From Halobacteriovoraceae bacterium (lineage in GTDB: Bacteria; Bdellovibrionota; Bacteriovoracia; Bacteriovoracales; Bacteriovoracaceae): 64,000 nt of DNA. Positions 43,711 to 52,801 of this stretch are shown in pieces. The notes beneath the pieces were generated by a model, which saw nothing but the letters and a program-made list of their open reading frames with translations, did no database searches and was not told the DNA's origin. The stretch covers positions 62,001 through 126,000 of the forward strand of contig PAVS01000011.1 of the NCBI GenBank assembly GCA_002713145.1. The letters run 5' to 3'. The position numbers and the translations under genes were made by a program. Every line of letters begins with the position of its first letter. The first letter of the stretch is position 1.

Positions 43711-45105
43711 ATGTGTAAAAGAATATTTATTTTTTTCTTACTTTGTCCGCTTGTGAGTTTTAGCTCCTGGCGAGATGCGGAAAAGACTTATGACAGCAGA
43801 CTATCGAATTCTGAATTAAGAAATATAGTTATAGAATTGGTCAAAGATAATTATGTTTTTTCAGCACTTCCTTGGATGAAAGAGTATTTGATCAAAGACA
43901 CCAAGCAACTTGATAGAAGAATCGATTCTGCCTTATCCCATATGATTTCAGTGGCCGGGACAAAACAATTTGAAACACTGCCTCTGAGATTTTTAAAACG
44001 TTCTAAGTCTGATAATATGCGTTTTATTATTGCCAAAAAATATTTGAGAGATAACGACTATTCTCGGGCCCTCAATTACCTAGAAAATATCAGCTCAAGC
44101 CATGAAGTGTTTCCTTATGCAGTTCATATGCAAGCGACCATCTATACGATTATAGGTGATACGAAAAAAGCTGATAAACTCTTTGATCGCTGTCGAACGG
44201 CGAGTGAATCACAGATTAGTCGTGATAAAAAATCGAGAAAATTAAAAATGAATAGAGATTATTGCATGGCCGGTAAAGCGCGAGCTGAGTTTAAAGATCG
44301 CAATTTTGATAAATCAGATCTGCTCTATCTCGATATTCCTAAATCCTCTCCCGTATGGCCTGAAATCTTATTTGAGGAAGCTTGGAATAGTTATTATCAA
44401 AAAAATTATAACCGTGCTCTAGGTAAGCTTGTGAGTTATAAAGCCCCTGTCTTTAACCATATGTTTAACCCAGAGATCGATGTGCTCCGTGCTCTGAGCT
44501 ATATGAAGCTTTGTCTATATTCAGATGCAAAATCAGTGGTGCAAGAGTTTTACGATAAATATTATAATGATGCTAAATCACTGAGGCTTTATCTCTTACG
44601 ACATAAAAGAGAAATTAATCATTTTTATAATAGTATGATGAATTATGAGAGTCGCTCTAAGAGTGAAAATTCTCTGCATGCTCTCATGTTAAAAAGTGTA
44701 TTAAACGAAGAAGCCTTTATTGATTTAAAACGACAGTTTGTCAGTGCCTCAAAAGAATACGATCGATTGAGACAAAGACCTAACTCACGATTCAAAAGAG
44801 CGACCATACTCAATCTTCAAGAAGCGATTGTGACTCAGAAAAGAATACTAGGAGCCTTTGTAAAACAAAGACTGCTCTATCATTACGCCACTTTATCCAA
44901 AGCTTTTGAGGGGATGAGTTATATTAATTTAGAAGTTTTATCTCAACGAAAAGCTAAGCTTTACTCTTTTGATGAAAACAATCGCTCTCGTGGTGATATT
45001 AAATATATAGAAAGAAATGAAAAGCAATACTTTTGGGATTTTAACGGTGAGTTCTGGGCCGATGAACTTGGTGATTATGTTTTTGCTTTAAGGTCGGAGT
45101 GCTAG
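43711..45105 (+). CDS. Exported TPR-like repeat protein
   Basis: The 464-residue protein starts with a signal peptide ('FIFFLLCPLVSFS'). It contains helical repeats with TPR-like spacing ('AKKYLRDNDYSRALNYLENI', 'LFEEAWNSYYQKNYNRALGKL', 'DVLRALSYMKLCLYSDAKSVV'). A basic, Arg/Lys/Ser-rich C-terminal region follows. It probably lies in the periplasm as a scaffold. It is 19 nt downstream of the barrel gene and 3 nt upstream of the next TPR gene. It could correspond to one of the TPR Glt proteins; the exact counterpart is not clear. Confidence 0.75.
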   Translation: MCKRIFIFFLLCPLVSFSSWRDAEKTYDSRLSNSELRNIVIELVKDNYVFSALPWMKEYLIKDTKQLDRRIDSALSHMISVAGTKQFETLPLRFLKRSKSDNMRFIIAKKYLRDNDYSRALNYLENISSSHEVFPYAVHMQATIYTIIGDTKKADKLFDRCRTASESQISRDKKSRKLKMNRDYCMAGKARAEFKDRNFDKSDLLYLDIPKSSPVWPEILFEEAWNSYYQKNYNRALGKLVSYKAPVFNHMFNPEIDVLRALSYMKLCLYSDAKSVVQEFYDKYYNDAKSLRLYLLRHKREINHFYNSMMNYESRSKSENSLHALMLKSVLNEEAFIDLKRQFVSASKEYDRLRQRPNSRFKRATILNLQEAIVTQKRILGAFVKQRLLYHYATLSKAFEGMSYINLEVLSQRKAKLYSFDENNRSRGDIKYIERNEKQYFWDFNGEFWADELGDYVFALRSEC

Positions 45106-45108
45106 AGA

Positions 45109-47952
45109 ATGAAAATTTTTGTTTTATTTATATTATTAACCACATCCCTTTTCGCTAATGATATTGAAAAGCGAAGGAATCAAATCCTTCAAATCGTTGA
45201 TGAAGAAATCAGTGAAGTTTCACGTTTGATGCGATCAACAAAGAAGAATCCTGATCTTATGCTGAGAATGGCGGAGTTGTATTTAGAAAAAGCCAGACTC
45301 TGGCGGGAACGAGAAAATCAACGTTATTTAAATGTTCCTATAGAGCAAAGAAGAAAAACGAGCAAGAGTAGATATTTTACTCAGAGTAATAAATATTTTA
45401 ACCAAGCGAATAAACTCTGCTTAGATATCGCTCGCAATTTTAAAAACTATAATAGACTCGGTGAAGTTTATTATATCTTAGGCTTTAACGCGAAAGAGTC
45501 TAATAACCCTAAGAGAGCCTCCCGTTATTTAGGGATTGCAACAAAAAAGACTTCGGATCCAGCAACTCGAAATAAAACAAAAGTGACCCTCGCCGAAGTT
45601 TATTATAATGAGAAAAAATATAAGAGGGCCATTCCTCTGTATGAAAGTGCTCTTGATAAAGCAGTAGATAAATGGTGGACCAAAGATGCGTTCAATCTCG
45701 CTTGGTGTTATTACCAAGTCGGACAAAAGTCTAAGGCCATTGATCTTATGAAAAAAGTTTATTCTCGCTCTGAGAATTCAAGATTTATCGATATGCGAAA
45801 TGATGTGAGACGTGATTTGGGGCTCTTTTACGCCACGTCTGGCAAAGTGGATGAAGGGGTAAGATTTTATAAATCCATTGGACTGGATCTCTCCGATAAG
45901 CTTATTTTTATTGCTGGCTCTCTTATGCAACAAGGTCAATTTGATAAAGCTGAAGAAGTCTATAATGAAGCCTATAAATTTGAAAAATCGGATCAAGGTA
46001 AAATAAAGATCCTTATTGATAAATTGCAACTCTATGAGAAAGCGACAAATCTTGGTGCCCATCAGGTAACCAGTCGGGCCCTCTATAAATATGCAAGAGA
46101 AAAGCAATTAAACTCGGATCAATTGAAAGTATTTAAATTTCAACTAGAAAAAGTCTCAGCCATTCTTCAGCGCCAAGTTATAGCTAAAACTTACAGAAGA
46201 CTTCCGAAAAAGAGACAGGAAAAAGCAAAACAAGCGATTGAGTATTTTGAATATCTCAGCCAACTTGAACCCAAAAGAGCTGATGAGTTTAAATTTTTAA
46301 AAGGGGAGACAGCGTTTGCTGCCAAACTTAATAAAGAAGCTTATCAATATTATAAAGAAGCCCTCCTTGTCAGTGAGAAACTTCCAGGGGCAAAATTTAA
46401 AGCCAAATCCATTGAAGGAATGTTGGCGGCAATTAGCTTGAGAGAAAATAAAACCACAAATAATGCGATCGAAACTTTTGAGCTCTATTTGAGAAATTGG
46501 AGTTCAGGAAACAAAGCCAAGGGGATTTATCCTAGATTATTTAATAATTATATGGCGAAAAACGATTATGCAGGTGCCAAGCGAACCCTTGATCGTTACA
46601 CTAAAAACTATCCCAAAGATTATAAAACTCAAGAGGCGATGATCGCAAAATTAATGGATGAAGATCGTAAAAAGAAAAATAATGATAATTTACGAGCATG
46701 GATTGCCATGATTGATGCAGGAAAGTATCAGGTGAGCCCTAAATTTAGAACCAAGTTAAAAGAACTCCTCACCACCTTACAAATTGAAGATGTTCAGCAA
46801 GACCTTAACAAAGGTAATAAGCGCAATGCTCTCGTTGGATATCTGGCGATTCTTAAAGATCCTTATAGCACCAAACGCAGTAAAATTAATGCTAAATATA
46901 ATCTGTCTGTGCTTTATTTTGAACTTGATGACACTAAGAATGCCTATAAGTGGTCAATTGAAGCGATGAAAGAGATGGAGAGCAAAGACGTGGTGCAATT
47001 TGCTGATTCCTTTATCACCATCGCTAATTATCTCTTTATGGCCTTGGAATTTAAAATGTCTGCCAATTTATCGGAAAATTTTATTTATAAAATATGTTCT
47101 GTAAAAAATAGTAAAAAAGATATCTCTTTTAAAAATGCTATTTTTATCTATCTTGCTGATCATGATATTGAATCTGCAAGAAGGCTGCATGATAAAGCGA
47201 GTGAGTGTAAAATTAAAAAATCCACTCGTGAGCTAGCCACATTTGAGTTAATGCGAGCTTATAAAGATAAAAAAATGTGGCAAGAGTATGAGAAGTTTGT
47301 TGAAGAGCTGGCCAAGACTAAAAATTACAAAGCTAAAATGATCGATGAGTATTTATTCTTATCAGCTCTGGCTAAACAATTTGGAAATGCGGCGAAAGAA
47401 ACAACATTTAGAAACAATGCCCGCAATCTTTATTTTTATGCTAAAAAACGCAAGGAATCTGTGTCTATGGATGCCTTGGATTATTTTGCTTCTTATGAAG
47501 TGCTGAAAATGAAAAACACTGCACAAGAAGTAAAAAATATTGAATACGCCTTTCCTGAAAAAGTCTTTCAATCGCGACAAGAGCAAAAGTTAAAATTATT
47601 GGAAAAACTGACAGGCCAGGCTTCAGAAGTTCAGGCCATCGGTTCTGGAGTGGGTATTGTGAATTCATTTAAAATCTTACACGACACTTATCTAGATGTG
47701 GCTAAAGACTTATTTGCCTTTACCCCCAAAGATAAATCTCCTGAGTATATTCAAGCTTTTAAAAAGGATATGAATACCCTTGGGGAGCAAATCAAGCAAG
47801 CTGCCAATCAATATAAAAAAGAAGCAAAGCGAGCGATTGAAAATAATGAAATTTTAAATACAAATAATTTCTACTTTCAAGAGACTCAGTATCCCGTGCG
47901 TTATTTTGGAGGTGGAAACACCCTGATCATGGATAGAGGAGGTAAACAATGA
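45109..47952 (+). CDS. Large periplasmic TPR protein (AgmK/GltI-like)
   Basis: The 947-residue protein has a signal peptide ('FILLTTSLFA') and an almost unbroken series of TPR-type helical hairpins from residue 40 to 850 ('EVYYILGFNAKESNNPKRAS', 'AFNLAWCYYQVGQKSKAI', 'KYNLSVLYFELDDTKNAYKW'). It resembles the very long TPR periplasmic proteins of the Myxococcus gliding complex (AgmK/GltI) but is shorter than AgmK. TPR arrays bind partner proteins, so it probably spans or scaffolds the periplasm. Its stop overlaps the start of the next lipoprotein gene by 4 nt. Confidence 0.8.
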   Translation: MKIFVLFILLTTSLFANDIEKRRNQILQIVDEEISEVSRLMRSTKKNPDLMLRMAELYLEKARLWRERENQRYLNVPIEQRRKTSKSRYFTQSNKYFNQANKLCLDIARNFKNYNRLGEVYYILGFNAKESNNPKRASRYLGIATKKTSDPATRNKTKVTLAEVYYNEKKYKRAIPLYESALDKAVDKWWTKDAFNLAWCYYQVGQKSKAIDLMKKVYSRSENSRFIDMRNDVRRDLGLFYATSGKVDEGVRFYKSIGLDLSDKLIFIAGSLMQQGQFDKAEEVYNEAYKFEKSDQGKIKILIDKLQLYEKATNLGAHQVTSRALYKYAREKQLNSDQLKVFKFQLEKVSAILQRQVIAKTYRRLPKKRQEKAKQAIEYFEYLSQLEPKRADEFKFLKGETAFAAKLNKEAYQYYKEALLVSEKLPGAKFKAKSIEGMLAAISLRENKTTNNAIETFELYLRNWSSGNKAKGIYPRLFNNYMAKNDYAGAKRTLDRYTKNYPKDYKTQEAMIAKLMDEDRKKKNNDNLRAWIAMIDAGKYQVSPKFRTKLKELLTTLQIEDVQQDLNKGNKRNALVGYLAILKDPYSTKRSKINAKYNLSVLYFELDDTKNAYKWSIEAMKEMESKDVVQFADSFITIANYLFMALEFKMSANLSENFIYKICSVKNSKKDISFKNAIFIYLADHDIESARRLHDKASECKIKKSTRELATFELMRAYKDKKMWQEYEKFVEELAKTKNYKAKMIDEYLFLSALAKQFGNAAKETTFRNNARNLYFYAKKRKESVSMDALDYFASYEVLKMKNTAQEVKNIEYAFPEKVFQSRQEQKLKLLEKLTGQASEVQAIGSGVGIVNSFKILHDTYLDVAKDLFAFTPKDKSPEYIQAFKKDMNTLGEQIKQAANQYKKEAKRAIENNEILNTNNFYFQETQYPVRYFGGGNTLIMDRGGKQ

Positions 47953-48842
47953 AAATTTTATTGATGCTCACTTTATCATTTCTCGTGGCCTGTAGTTCAG
48001 CTCCTAAAAAGAAGCAGTCTAAAAAAGTTGAAGATATCAAACAAGATGACTTTAAACAAATAAAGCTCGTGCCTTATGATCAACGAGATGATTATTTCGC
48101 TCAAGTGAAAAGTAAATACACGGAAATTTCGAATACCGAAAGCTTGGGACGTGTTTATGAATTTGATGGAGAAGTTGAACTCAAAGGTGTCTTAGGAAAA
48201 ATCACTCAACTCTGTTATGAGAAAGAGTTTAAAACTGCTGAAATTCTTATATCAAAAAATAATAAAAGTTATGCTAAAAACCCCATGTTTTGGAATATGG
48301 TAGGTTCTTGCTATTTGCTTCAAGATAAGCGAAGAAAAGCTCTTCTTTTTTACAATAAAGCTCTGGCCTTGAAAGCTAATTATGCCCCGGCCCTTAATAA
48401 TCTCGGGGTGATGTACATGCGAGAGGGAGATTATTCCAGGGCCTTAGTTGCCTTTAAAAAAGCCAAATCCTCGAAAGAATATAGCCGAACCCCTCGCTAT
48501 AATTTATCTCAGCTTTACTTGAACTTTGGTCTTTATAAACAAGCGGGGCAAGAACTTACAACTCTTTATTCACTTAGTCGTGATGATATTGATGTCCTTA
48601 ACATGTTGGCCACGGCCTATCTCATGAGTAATAATATCAAGGAGTCTCTCGATGTTTATTTAAGAGTGGATAGAGATTTCTTCGAAGATCCAAAATACGG
48701 TATTAATTTTGCTCTCGCTCATTATTTCTCGGGGAATAAGGAGAGAGCGGTTGATGTGATGGAAGACATCGATAAGGATAAACTCGGTGTTTGGAAAGAA
48801 TACTATTATGATGCTGCCAGACATATAGGAGCAGATATATGA
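47949..48842 (+). CDS. TPR lipoprotein (AglT/GltE-like)
   Basis: The 297-residue product has the lipoprotein signal MKILLMLTLSFLVAC (lipobox LVAC) and a Lys/Ser-rich tether. At least four TPRs follow ('FWNMVGSCYLLQDKRRKALLFYNKAL', read as pieces; 'APALNNLGVMYMREGDYSRA'; 'TPRYNLSQLYLNFGLYKQAG'). In Myxococcus, AglT is an outer-membrane TPR lipoprotein of the gliding machine; position and architecture agree. It overlaps both neighbours by 4 nt (ATGA), so translation is tightly coupled. Function by analogy only. Confidence 0.82.
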   Translation: MKILLMLTLSFLVACSSAPKKKQSKKVEDIKQDDFKQIKLVPYDQRDDYFAQVKSKYTEISNTESLGRVYEFDGEVELKGVLGKITQLCYEKEFKTAEILISKNNKSYAKNPMFWNMVGSCYLLQDKRRKALLFYNKALALKANYAPALNNLGVMYMREGDYSRALVAFKKAKSSKEYSRTPRYNLSQLYLNFGLYKQAGQELTTLYSLSRDDIDVLNMLATAYLMSNNIKESLDVYLRVDRDFFEDPKYGINFALAHYFSGNKERAVDVMEDIDKDKLGVWKEYYYDAARHIGADI

Positions 48843-49090
48843 AAACTATTTTACTTTTATGCCTTATTTTTACCACCACAAGTTTTGCTCAAAGCAGAAA
48901 AGCTCGGGTAAGATTTGAATATAAAAAGTATGAGCGTTTTGACTTTGATGCTCTTGATGTTGAAGGAAGCAGACCTTCACCTGGTGAACTCTCTATTCCC
49001 ACACGAATGCAAGGTAAACACAAAAATAAGTTACCGGAGCGTAAGAATTTTAATCGTGAGATGAAAAGAGCGATCGATACAGTTATTTAA
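48839..49090 (+). CDS. Small exported protein of the motility-type cluster (83 aa)
   Basis: A signal peptide (cleavage after 'TTTSFA') leaves a mature protein of about 65 residues, highly basic at both ends. A central 'FDFDALDVEGSRPSPGEL' motif recalls short periplasmic proteins in Myxococcus gliding loci (CglF-type), but I cannot confirm the match. The ATGA overlap with the upstream TPR lipoprotein and the 14-nt gap to the FHA gene show it is an integral part of the operon. Confidence 0.75.
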   Translation: MKTILLLCLIFTTTSFAQSRKARVRFEYKKYERFDFDALDVEGSRPSPGELSIPTRMQGKHKNKLPERKNFNREMKRAIDTVI

Positions 49091-49104
49091 CAAGGAAATA
49101 TAAA

Positions 49105-51129
49105 TTGGAAACTCAATTACCAAATTCAGAAAATTTATTTCAACTTATTTCACTAGATAAAAGTGTGAAGACGACTGGTGGAGTGTTGCGAGTCGGACGC
49201 TTTTTAGTGGGACGCGCAGAGAGTTGCGACATTATTGTCCACTCTGGAGTTGTTTCTTCTGTTCATGCCGTTGTCGAGGTCACCCCCACAGGTCTTAAAA
49301 TTTATGACATGAATTCTAAAAACGGTACTTATATTGGGAAAGAGAAAATTGTAGCTAGAGATGTTCATGTGGGGGAAGTGATATCTTTGGGAAATATTCC
49401 TTTTAAACTAGAACGTTATCAAGTTGAACAGGCCCTTCCTCCAGTGCTTGATGCCCTTGATCCTGTGAAGGGAGATGCTTCTGTTTTTAAAACGATGCCA
49501 TCCCCACCACCTTTAGAGAGCTCTGCTCCTCCAGCTGCGACACCAGATCTGCCTAGTGAAACTCCAAAAGTCACTCCAAGGCAATCGGATGAGGAAATCC
49601 CTTATATTGTTTACCCTTTATCGGCTGATCCCAACTCTGACTATTCAGAATATATTTTTGAAGATAAAGATCAACTCTATCCCATCTTTAAATATGAGAT
49701 CAATAAAAATGCGGTCGAGATAATCATTTTGCATAAAGATAAGGTTTACTCTGTGGATTATCTTCCGGATAAGAAAGCCACCTATGAAATCGCGGGGGCA
49801 AGAAAGTCTAAAAAAGCTAAAGATGTGGAATTTCCTTATTTAGGAAAAGAAGAGAGGATTCCTTTTATTGAAATTCAAGCGGGGAACTGCGTGGTTCACC
49901 AATTGCACAAATATGAAATGCTCTATCTCTCTGACAATAGCGTTAAAAAAGCCAGTGATGGTAGAGTTAACTTGCAAGAAAATGATATTGTAAAATTATC
50001 CAGTGGAGATTTAGAGATCTATGTGAGACGAGTTCCAGCTCCTCCCAAAGTGAAGCCGGCACCTTTTTTTAGAAGAGATCAACAACTAAAACGTTATCTC
50101 TTTTTAGTTTTTCTTATGGTTTTTTTACCGCTGGTCAGTCTCTACCTTTACCCTGTTGATAAGGAACTTCTCAACGAAAAAGATCCAGAGCGTATTGCCA
50201 CCATTCTTTATAAACAAAAACTTAAGGTGAATACGAATAAAACCGTGGCCCAGTCTGAGAAGAAAAAAGCAGTTAAACAAAAATCAAAACAGAAAAAAGT
50301 GTTAAAGAAGAAAACAGTTCAAAAAACACAAGCAACACCACAGAAATCTACGGCCAAAAAAACACCGACTAAGGATCCTGGAACTAAGACAGCTCCGAAA
50401 AAACAAGTGGTGAAACGAGTGAAAGATCCTAAACCAAAATCTGATCAAAAAGCAAAAGACTCTTCGAAGTCAAAGGCGAAATCAGCTCAAAAAAGAAGCC
50501 AAAGGCGTTACTCGCGAACGAATCTTAAGAGCCCTGGAAAGGTGGACACTTATAAATCGATGAATTTTAAATCAACTGTAAGTTCACTGATGGCCAAAGG
50601 TGGCTCACTCAGTGGAGCGAGAACAGCTCGCACCGACAGTGGGATGGCCATCAATAATGCTGGAGTTCAAGGGGGAGGTGTTGTCGAGACAGCAAAAACC
50701 GGAACTCAAGTGGGATCTCTTACGGGAGGAACAGAAGGTAAACTCGCTGCCACTCGAGGAAGTGAGGGGCTTACCAATAAAACTGGTGTCTATACTGCAG
50801 GGATTCCTTCTGAAACAGTTGTACTCGGTTCAATGGACCCTGATGTCATTAGAAGAATTTTACGAGAACATATTCCACAATTTAGATCATGTTATCAAAA
50901 AGAGCTCAATCGCAACTCTGCTAATATCTCTGGGCAAATCAGACTGGTCTTTACCATTGGAGCCTCTGGAGCGGTCTCGAGAGCGGGAGTTGATGGCAAC
51001 AGTTCACTCCCAGGTAATGTCAGAGGATGTGTGGTGAATGTGCTGAGAGGAATACAATTTCCAAGTCCACTTGGAGGAGGAACCGTCGATGTTAAACAAC
51101 CATTTAACTTCTATCCGAAAAGAATATAG
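49105..51129 (+). CDS. FHA-domain, single-span, TonB-like protein (PglI/GltG-like)
   Basis: A TTG start at 49105 (AAGGA upstream) is the only start available before the domain; the product is 674 residues. An FHA domain (about 20-100: 'LVGRAESCDIIVHSGVVSSVHA', in two halves; 'NSKNGTYIG') faces the cytoplasm. A second beta-rich cytoplasmic domain (about 165-310) precedes one membrane span ('YLFLVFLMVFLPLVSLYLY', about 333-351). Then come a roughly 100-residue Lys-rich periplasmic linker, a Gly/Ser/Thr-rich stretch, and a C-terminal AgmX/PglI-type TonB-like domain ('HIPQFRSCYQKEL', 'GQIRLVFTIGASGAV'). In Myxococcus GltG and GltJ of this design couple the Agl motor to outer parts. Confidence 0.88.
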   Translation: METQLPNSENLFQLISLDKSVKTTGGVLRVGRFLVGRAESCDIIVHSGVVSSVHAVVEVTPTGLKIYDMNSKNGTYIGKEKIVARDVHVGEVISLGNIPFKLERYQVEQALPPVLDALDPVKGDASVFKTMPSPPPLESSAPPAATPDLPSETPKVTPRQSDEEIPYIVYPLSADPNSDYSEYIFEDKDQLYPIFKYEINKNAVEIIILHKDKVYSVDYLPDKKATYEIAGARKSKKAKDVEFPYLGKEERIPFIEIQAGNCVVHQLHKYEMLYLSDNSVKKASDGRVNLQENDIVKLSSGDLEIYVRRVPAPPKVKPAPFFRRDQQLKRYLFLVFLMVFLPLVSLYLYPVDKELLNEKDPERIATILYKQKLKVNTNKTVAQSEKKKAVKQKSKQKKVLKKKTVQKTQATPQKSTAKKTPTKDPGTKTAPKKQVVKRVKDPKPKSDQKAKDSSKSKAKSAQKRSQRRYSRTNLKSPGKVDTYKSMNFKSTVSSLMAKGGSLSGARTARTDSGMAINNAGVQGGGVVETAKTGTQVGSLTGGTEGKLAATRGSEGLTNKTGVYTAGIPSETVVLGSMDPDVIRRILREHIPQFRSCYQKELNRNSANISGQIRLVFTIGASGAVSRAGVDGNSSLPGNVRGCVVNVLRGIQFPSPLGGGTVDVKQPFNFYPKRI

Positions 51130-51541
51130 TTTTCTTTTGGTCCTGGTGTTATGTTTCTCATGTAGCACCAGTCCGAAAAAACTGACTAAGAAATCATCCC
51201 CCCAAGCTCGGGGTGATAGCTGTGTCAGCGATCATAATTATGCAGAAGAGAAATACTTAACGACTGCGGCCAAAGCTCAGGCCAATATTTTAGCCCGTTG
51301 TTTTAAAAATTACTTACAATTTGAAGAAGACAAAAATCAAGAGATCAAAATTTGTAACACCCTGACTGTGCAACGTTCAGGTAAAGTGACATTTGTACAT
51401 ACCAGGGGCTTTAAAGGGGATCGCTTACCTAAAGATCTCAAGATGTGTATGGAACAAGAGTACTGGAAGATGAATTTTGCTCGTATGCAACTGGACAGAC
51501 GCTATACAATTCGCTTTCCTATCCATTTTAAATCTCGTTAA
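51089..51541 (+). CDS. Lipoprotein with TonB-like AgmX/PglI-type fold
   Basis: The ATG at 51089 has GGAGG eight bases upstream and lies within the last codons of the FHA gene (41-nt overlap in another frame). The 150-residue product has lipobox CFSC (signal 'EYSFLLVLVLCFSC'), a Lys/Ser tether, and a domain with the same landmarks as the C-terminus of its neighbour. 'ILARCFKNYL' parallels 'FRSCYQKEL', 'TLTVQRSGKVTFV' parallels 'VFTIGASGAVSRA', and a second Cys 'LKMCMEQ' parallels 'VRGCVVN'. It is probably an outer-membrane-anchored copy of the TonB-like domain. Function unknown. Confidence 0.75.
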   Translation: MLNNHLTSIRKEYSFLLVLVLCFSCSTSPKKLTKKSSPQARGDSCVSDHNYAEEKYLTTAAKAQANILARCFKNYLQFEEDKNQEIKICNTLTVQRSGKVTFVHTRGFKGDRLPKDLKMCMEQEYWKMNFARMQLDRRYTIRFPIHFKSR

Positions 51542-51563
51542 TCTTACATTCAAATCTTTAAAA

Positions 51564-51586
51564 GGGTCAAAATGCACTTTTGACCC
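51564..51586. promoter_or_regulatory. Perfect inverted repeat overlapping a promoter -35
   Basis: GGGTCAAAA-TGCAC-TTTTGACCC, a 9-bp stem with a 5-nt loop, 22 nt after the lipoprotein stop. Its right arm contains the TTGACC -35 of the promoter that follows. On the minus strand four T follow the hairpin, so it could also end the motor operon weakly. Confidence 0.55.
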
Positions 51587-51608
51587 GGATCTGTCTCCAT
51601 GCTAATTT
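51580..51608 (+). promoter_or_regulatory. Strong sigma70-type promoter in the convergent gap
   Basis: TTGACC (51580-51585), 17-nt spacer, TAATTT (51603-51608) preceded by TGC. It points into the gap before the convergent ExbD genes, with no annotated large gene downstream on that strand. Confidence 0.6.
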
Positions 51609-51639
51609 AAACTCTTGGGGAGAATAAAGGACTGAGACT

Positions 51640-51723
51640 TTGTATAAGCTGATTGTTTTTTATTCATTTTTGATCGCTTCAATGATTGTATCGAAGCTAC
51701 TGTTAGATCAGTTTCTGATGTAA
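51640..51723 (+). CDS. Possible 27-residue single-span membrane peptide
   Basis: A TTG at 51640 follows AAAGG by nine bases. It opens a 27-codon frame ending at TAA 51723, four bases before the stop of the convergent ExbD gene. The peptide is one hydrophobic helix ('LIVFYSFLIASMIVSKLLL') with a Lys at the start and Lys/Asp near the end. A well-formed promoter lies 31 nt upstream. Alternatively the transcript is a small RNA antisense to the ExbD gene. Too short to judge by coding statistics. Confidence 0.35.
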   Translation: MYKLIVFYSFLIASMIVSKLLLDQFLM

Positions 51724-51726
51724 GCT

Positions 51727-52248
51727 CTAATCTTCTTCGCTTAGAACGACGAATTTATAAGTCTTAAAACCCGCCTCAGCACAAGTGTACATGATTTTTT
51801 TCACATAGCTGTACTTTAACGTTTTATCAATGATGAGATTGGCCACCCCAGAGAATTCTTTGGCAACATCAGGTTCTTGACGGTTAAGAGTTTTAATCTC
51901 TTCTACTTTTTTAACCAGGTTATTGTAAAGAGGGTTGATAAGCCTTCCCCCATGGCCATAGACATTTTTATTATCATCAGTGGCTTCGAAAATAGTCTCT
52001 GAATCTACCCAAATTTTATCTTTGGATACTTGGATCATCACCCCGGCACTATTGAGAGAATCGGATTTAGAGTAGGGAAGTTTAATCTCTTTGGGTACTT
52101 CAACGGTGATCCCAGAGGAGTTATAAGATTTAAGTAAAAAAACCAGAAGAATAACCAAAATATCTAAGAGAGAAGTGATATCGATCTCAAAGTGTCTATT
52201 CTTTACGTGTCTTTGTTTTTTGTTTCTAATACTTCGTTTTCTAGACAT
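51727..52248 (-). CDS. ExbD/TolR-type motor protein (second copy)
   Basis: The 173-residue protein has a basic cytoplasmic N-terminus ('RKRSIRNKKQRHVKNRH'), one membrane span with the conserved Asp ('EIDITSLLDILVILLVFLL'), and a periplasmic domain. ExbD/TolR proteins form proton-conducting stators with ExbB/TolQ. It is the last gene of an exbB-exbD-exbD operon, 1 nt after its neighbour. The one-TolQ, two-TolR arrangement is like Myxococcus AglR-AglQ-AglS, the gliding motor. Confidence 0.9.
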   Translation of the reverse strand: MSRKRSIRNKKQRHVKNRHFEIDITSLLDILVILLVFLLKSYNSSGITVEVPKEIKLPYSKSDSLNSAGVMIQVSKDKIWVDSETIFEATDDNKNVYGHGGRLINPLYNNLVKKVEEIKTLNRQEPDVAKEFSGVANLIIDKTLKYSYVKKIMYTCAEAGFKTYKFVVLSEED

Positions 52249-52249
52249 A

Positions 52250-52792
52250 TTAACTCATTATGTTTCCAAAAATAATTTTATGAAAGAGAAAGCGGACTTG
52301 AACATCAATCCCATCTTTGTCTTTTTTAAACATAGTTTCATCGGTATTTCTAAGTTTTCGAGTGGCATCCATGATGAGGACAATTTCCTCATAACTCAAA
52401 TCTGCTTTGGGCTCCAAGATAACTTGTTCTTCCCCCAAGTTTTGTTTTTTAATTTTGACCAGCTCGTTGTGAAGAGTATCTAAGTCATACTCACCTTCGA
52501 TATTACGAACTTCGATATTTCTATCTTTAGTTCCACCTCTTGAGTTCTGGAGCTGAACAAGAATATTATTTTTGTTGATGACCAACGTCAGCATAAAAGG
52601 TGGCTTATCATCTTTAGGGGGAGGAGTCGTTGACACTATAGGCACGTCTGAGCCAATCTCAAAAATTTTTACAAACTGAGTAGACATAAGTAAGAAAAAT
52701 ATAAAGATAAAAACCGCATCCAGAATAGGAATAAGATTGATTCCCTCTTCTGTACGCTTCGCTTTTCTGCTTGTTGGTGTTCTATAGGCCAT
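52250..52792 (-). CDS. ExbD/TolR-type motor protein (first copy)
   Basis: The 180-residue protein has a short basic N-terminus, then 'INLIPILDAVFIFIFFLLM' with the proton-carrying Asp in the single span, and a periplasmic region with 'VQLQNSRGG' and 'DLSYEEIVLIMDATRKL', a TolR/ExbD C-terminal pattern. It should pair with the ExbB protein just upstream (9-nt gap) and the second ExbD downstream. The periplasmic domains of the two ExbD proteins differ considerably, so they probably bind different targets. Confidence 0.9.
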   Translation of the reverse strand: MAYRTPTSRKAKRTEEGINLIPILDAVFIFIFFLLMSTQFVKIFEIGSDVPIVSTTPPPKDDKPPFMLTLVINKNNILVQLQNSRGGTKDRNIEVRNIEGEYDLDTLHNELVKIKKQNLGEEQVILEPKADLSYEEIVLIMDATRKLRNTDETMFKKDKDGIDVQVRFLFHKIIFGNIMS

Positions 52793-52801
52793 AAGTATCT
52801 C

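Noticed and set aside
48839-49090. Naming the 83-aa protein CglF
   Set aside because: Position and size fit, but I cannot verify the sequence match by eye, so no gene symbol is given.
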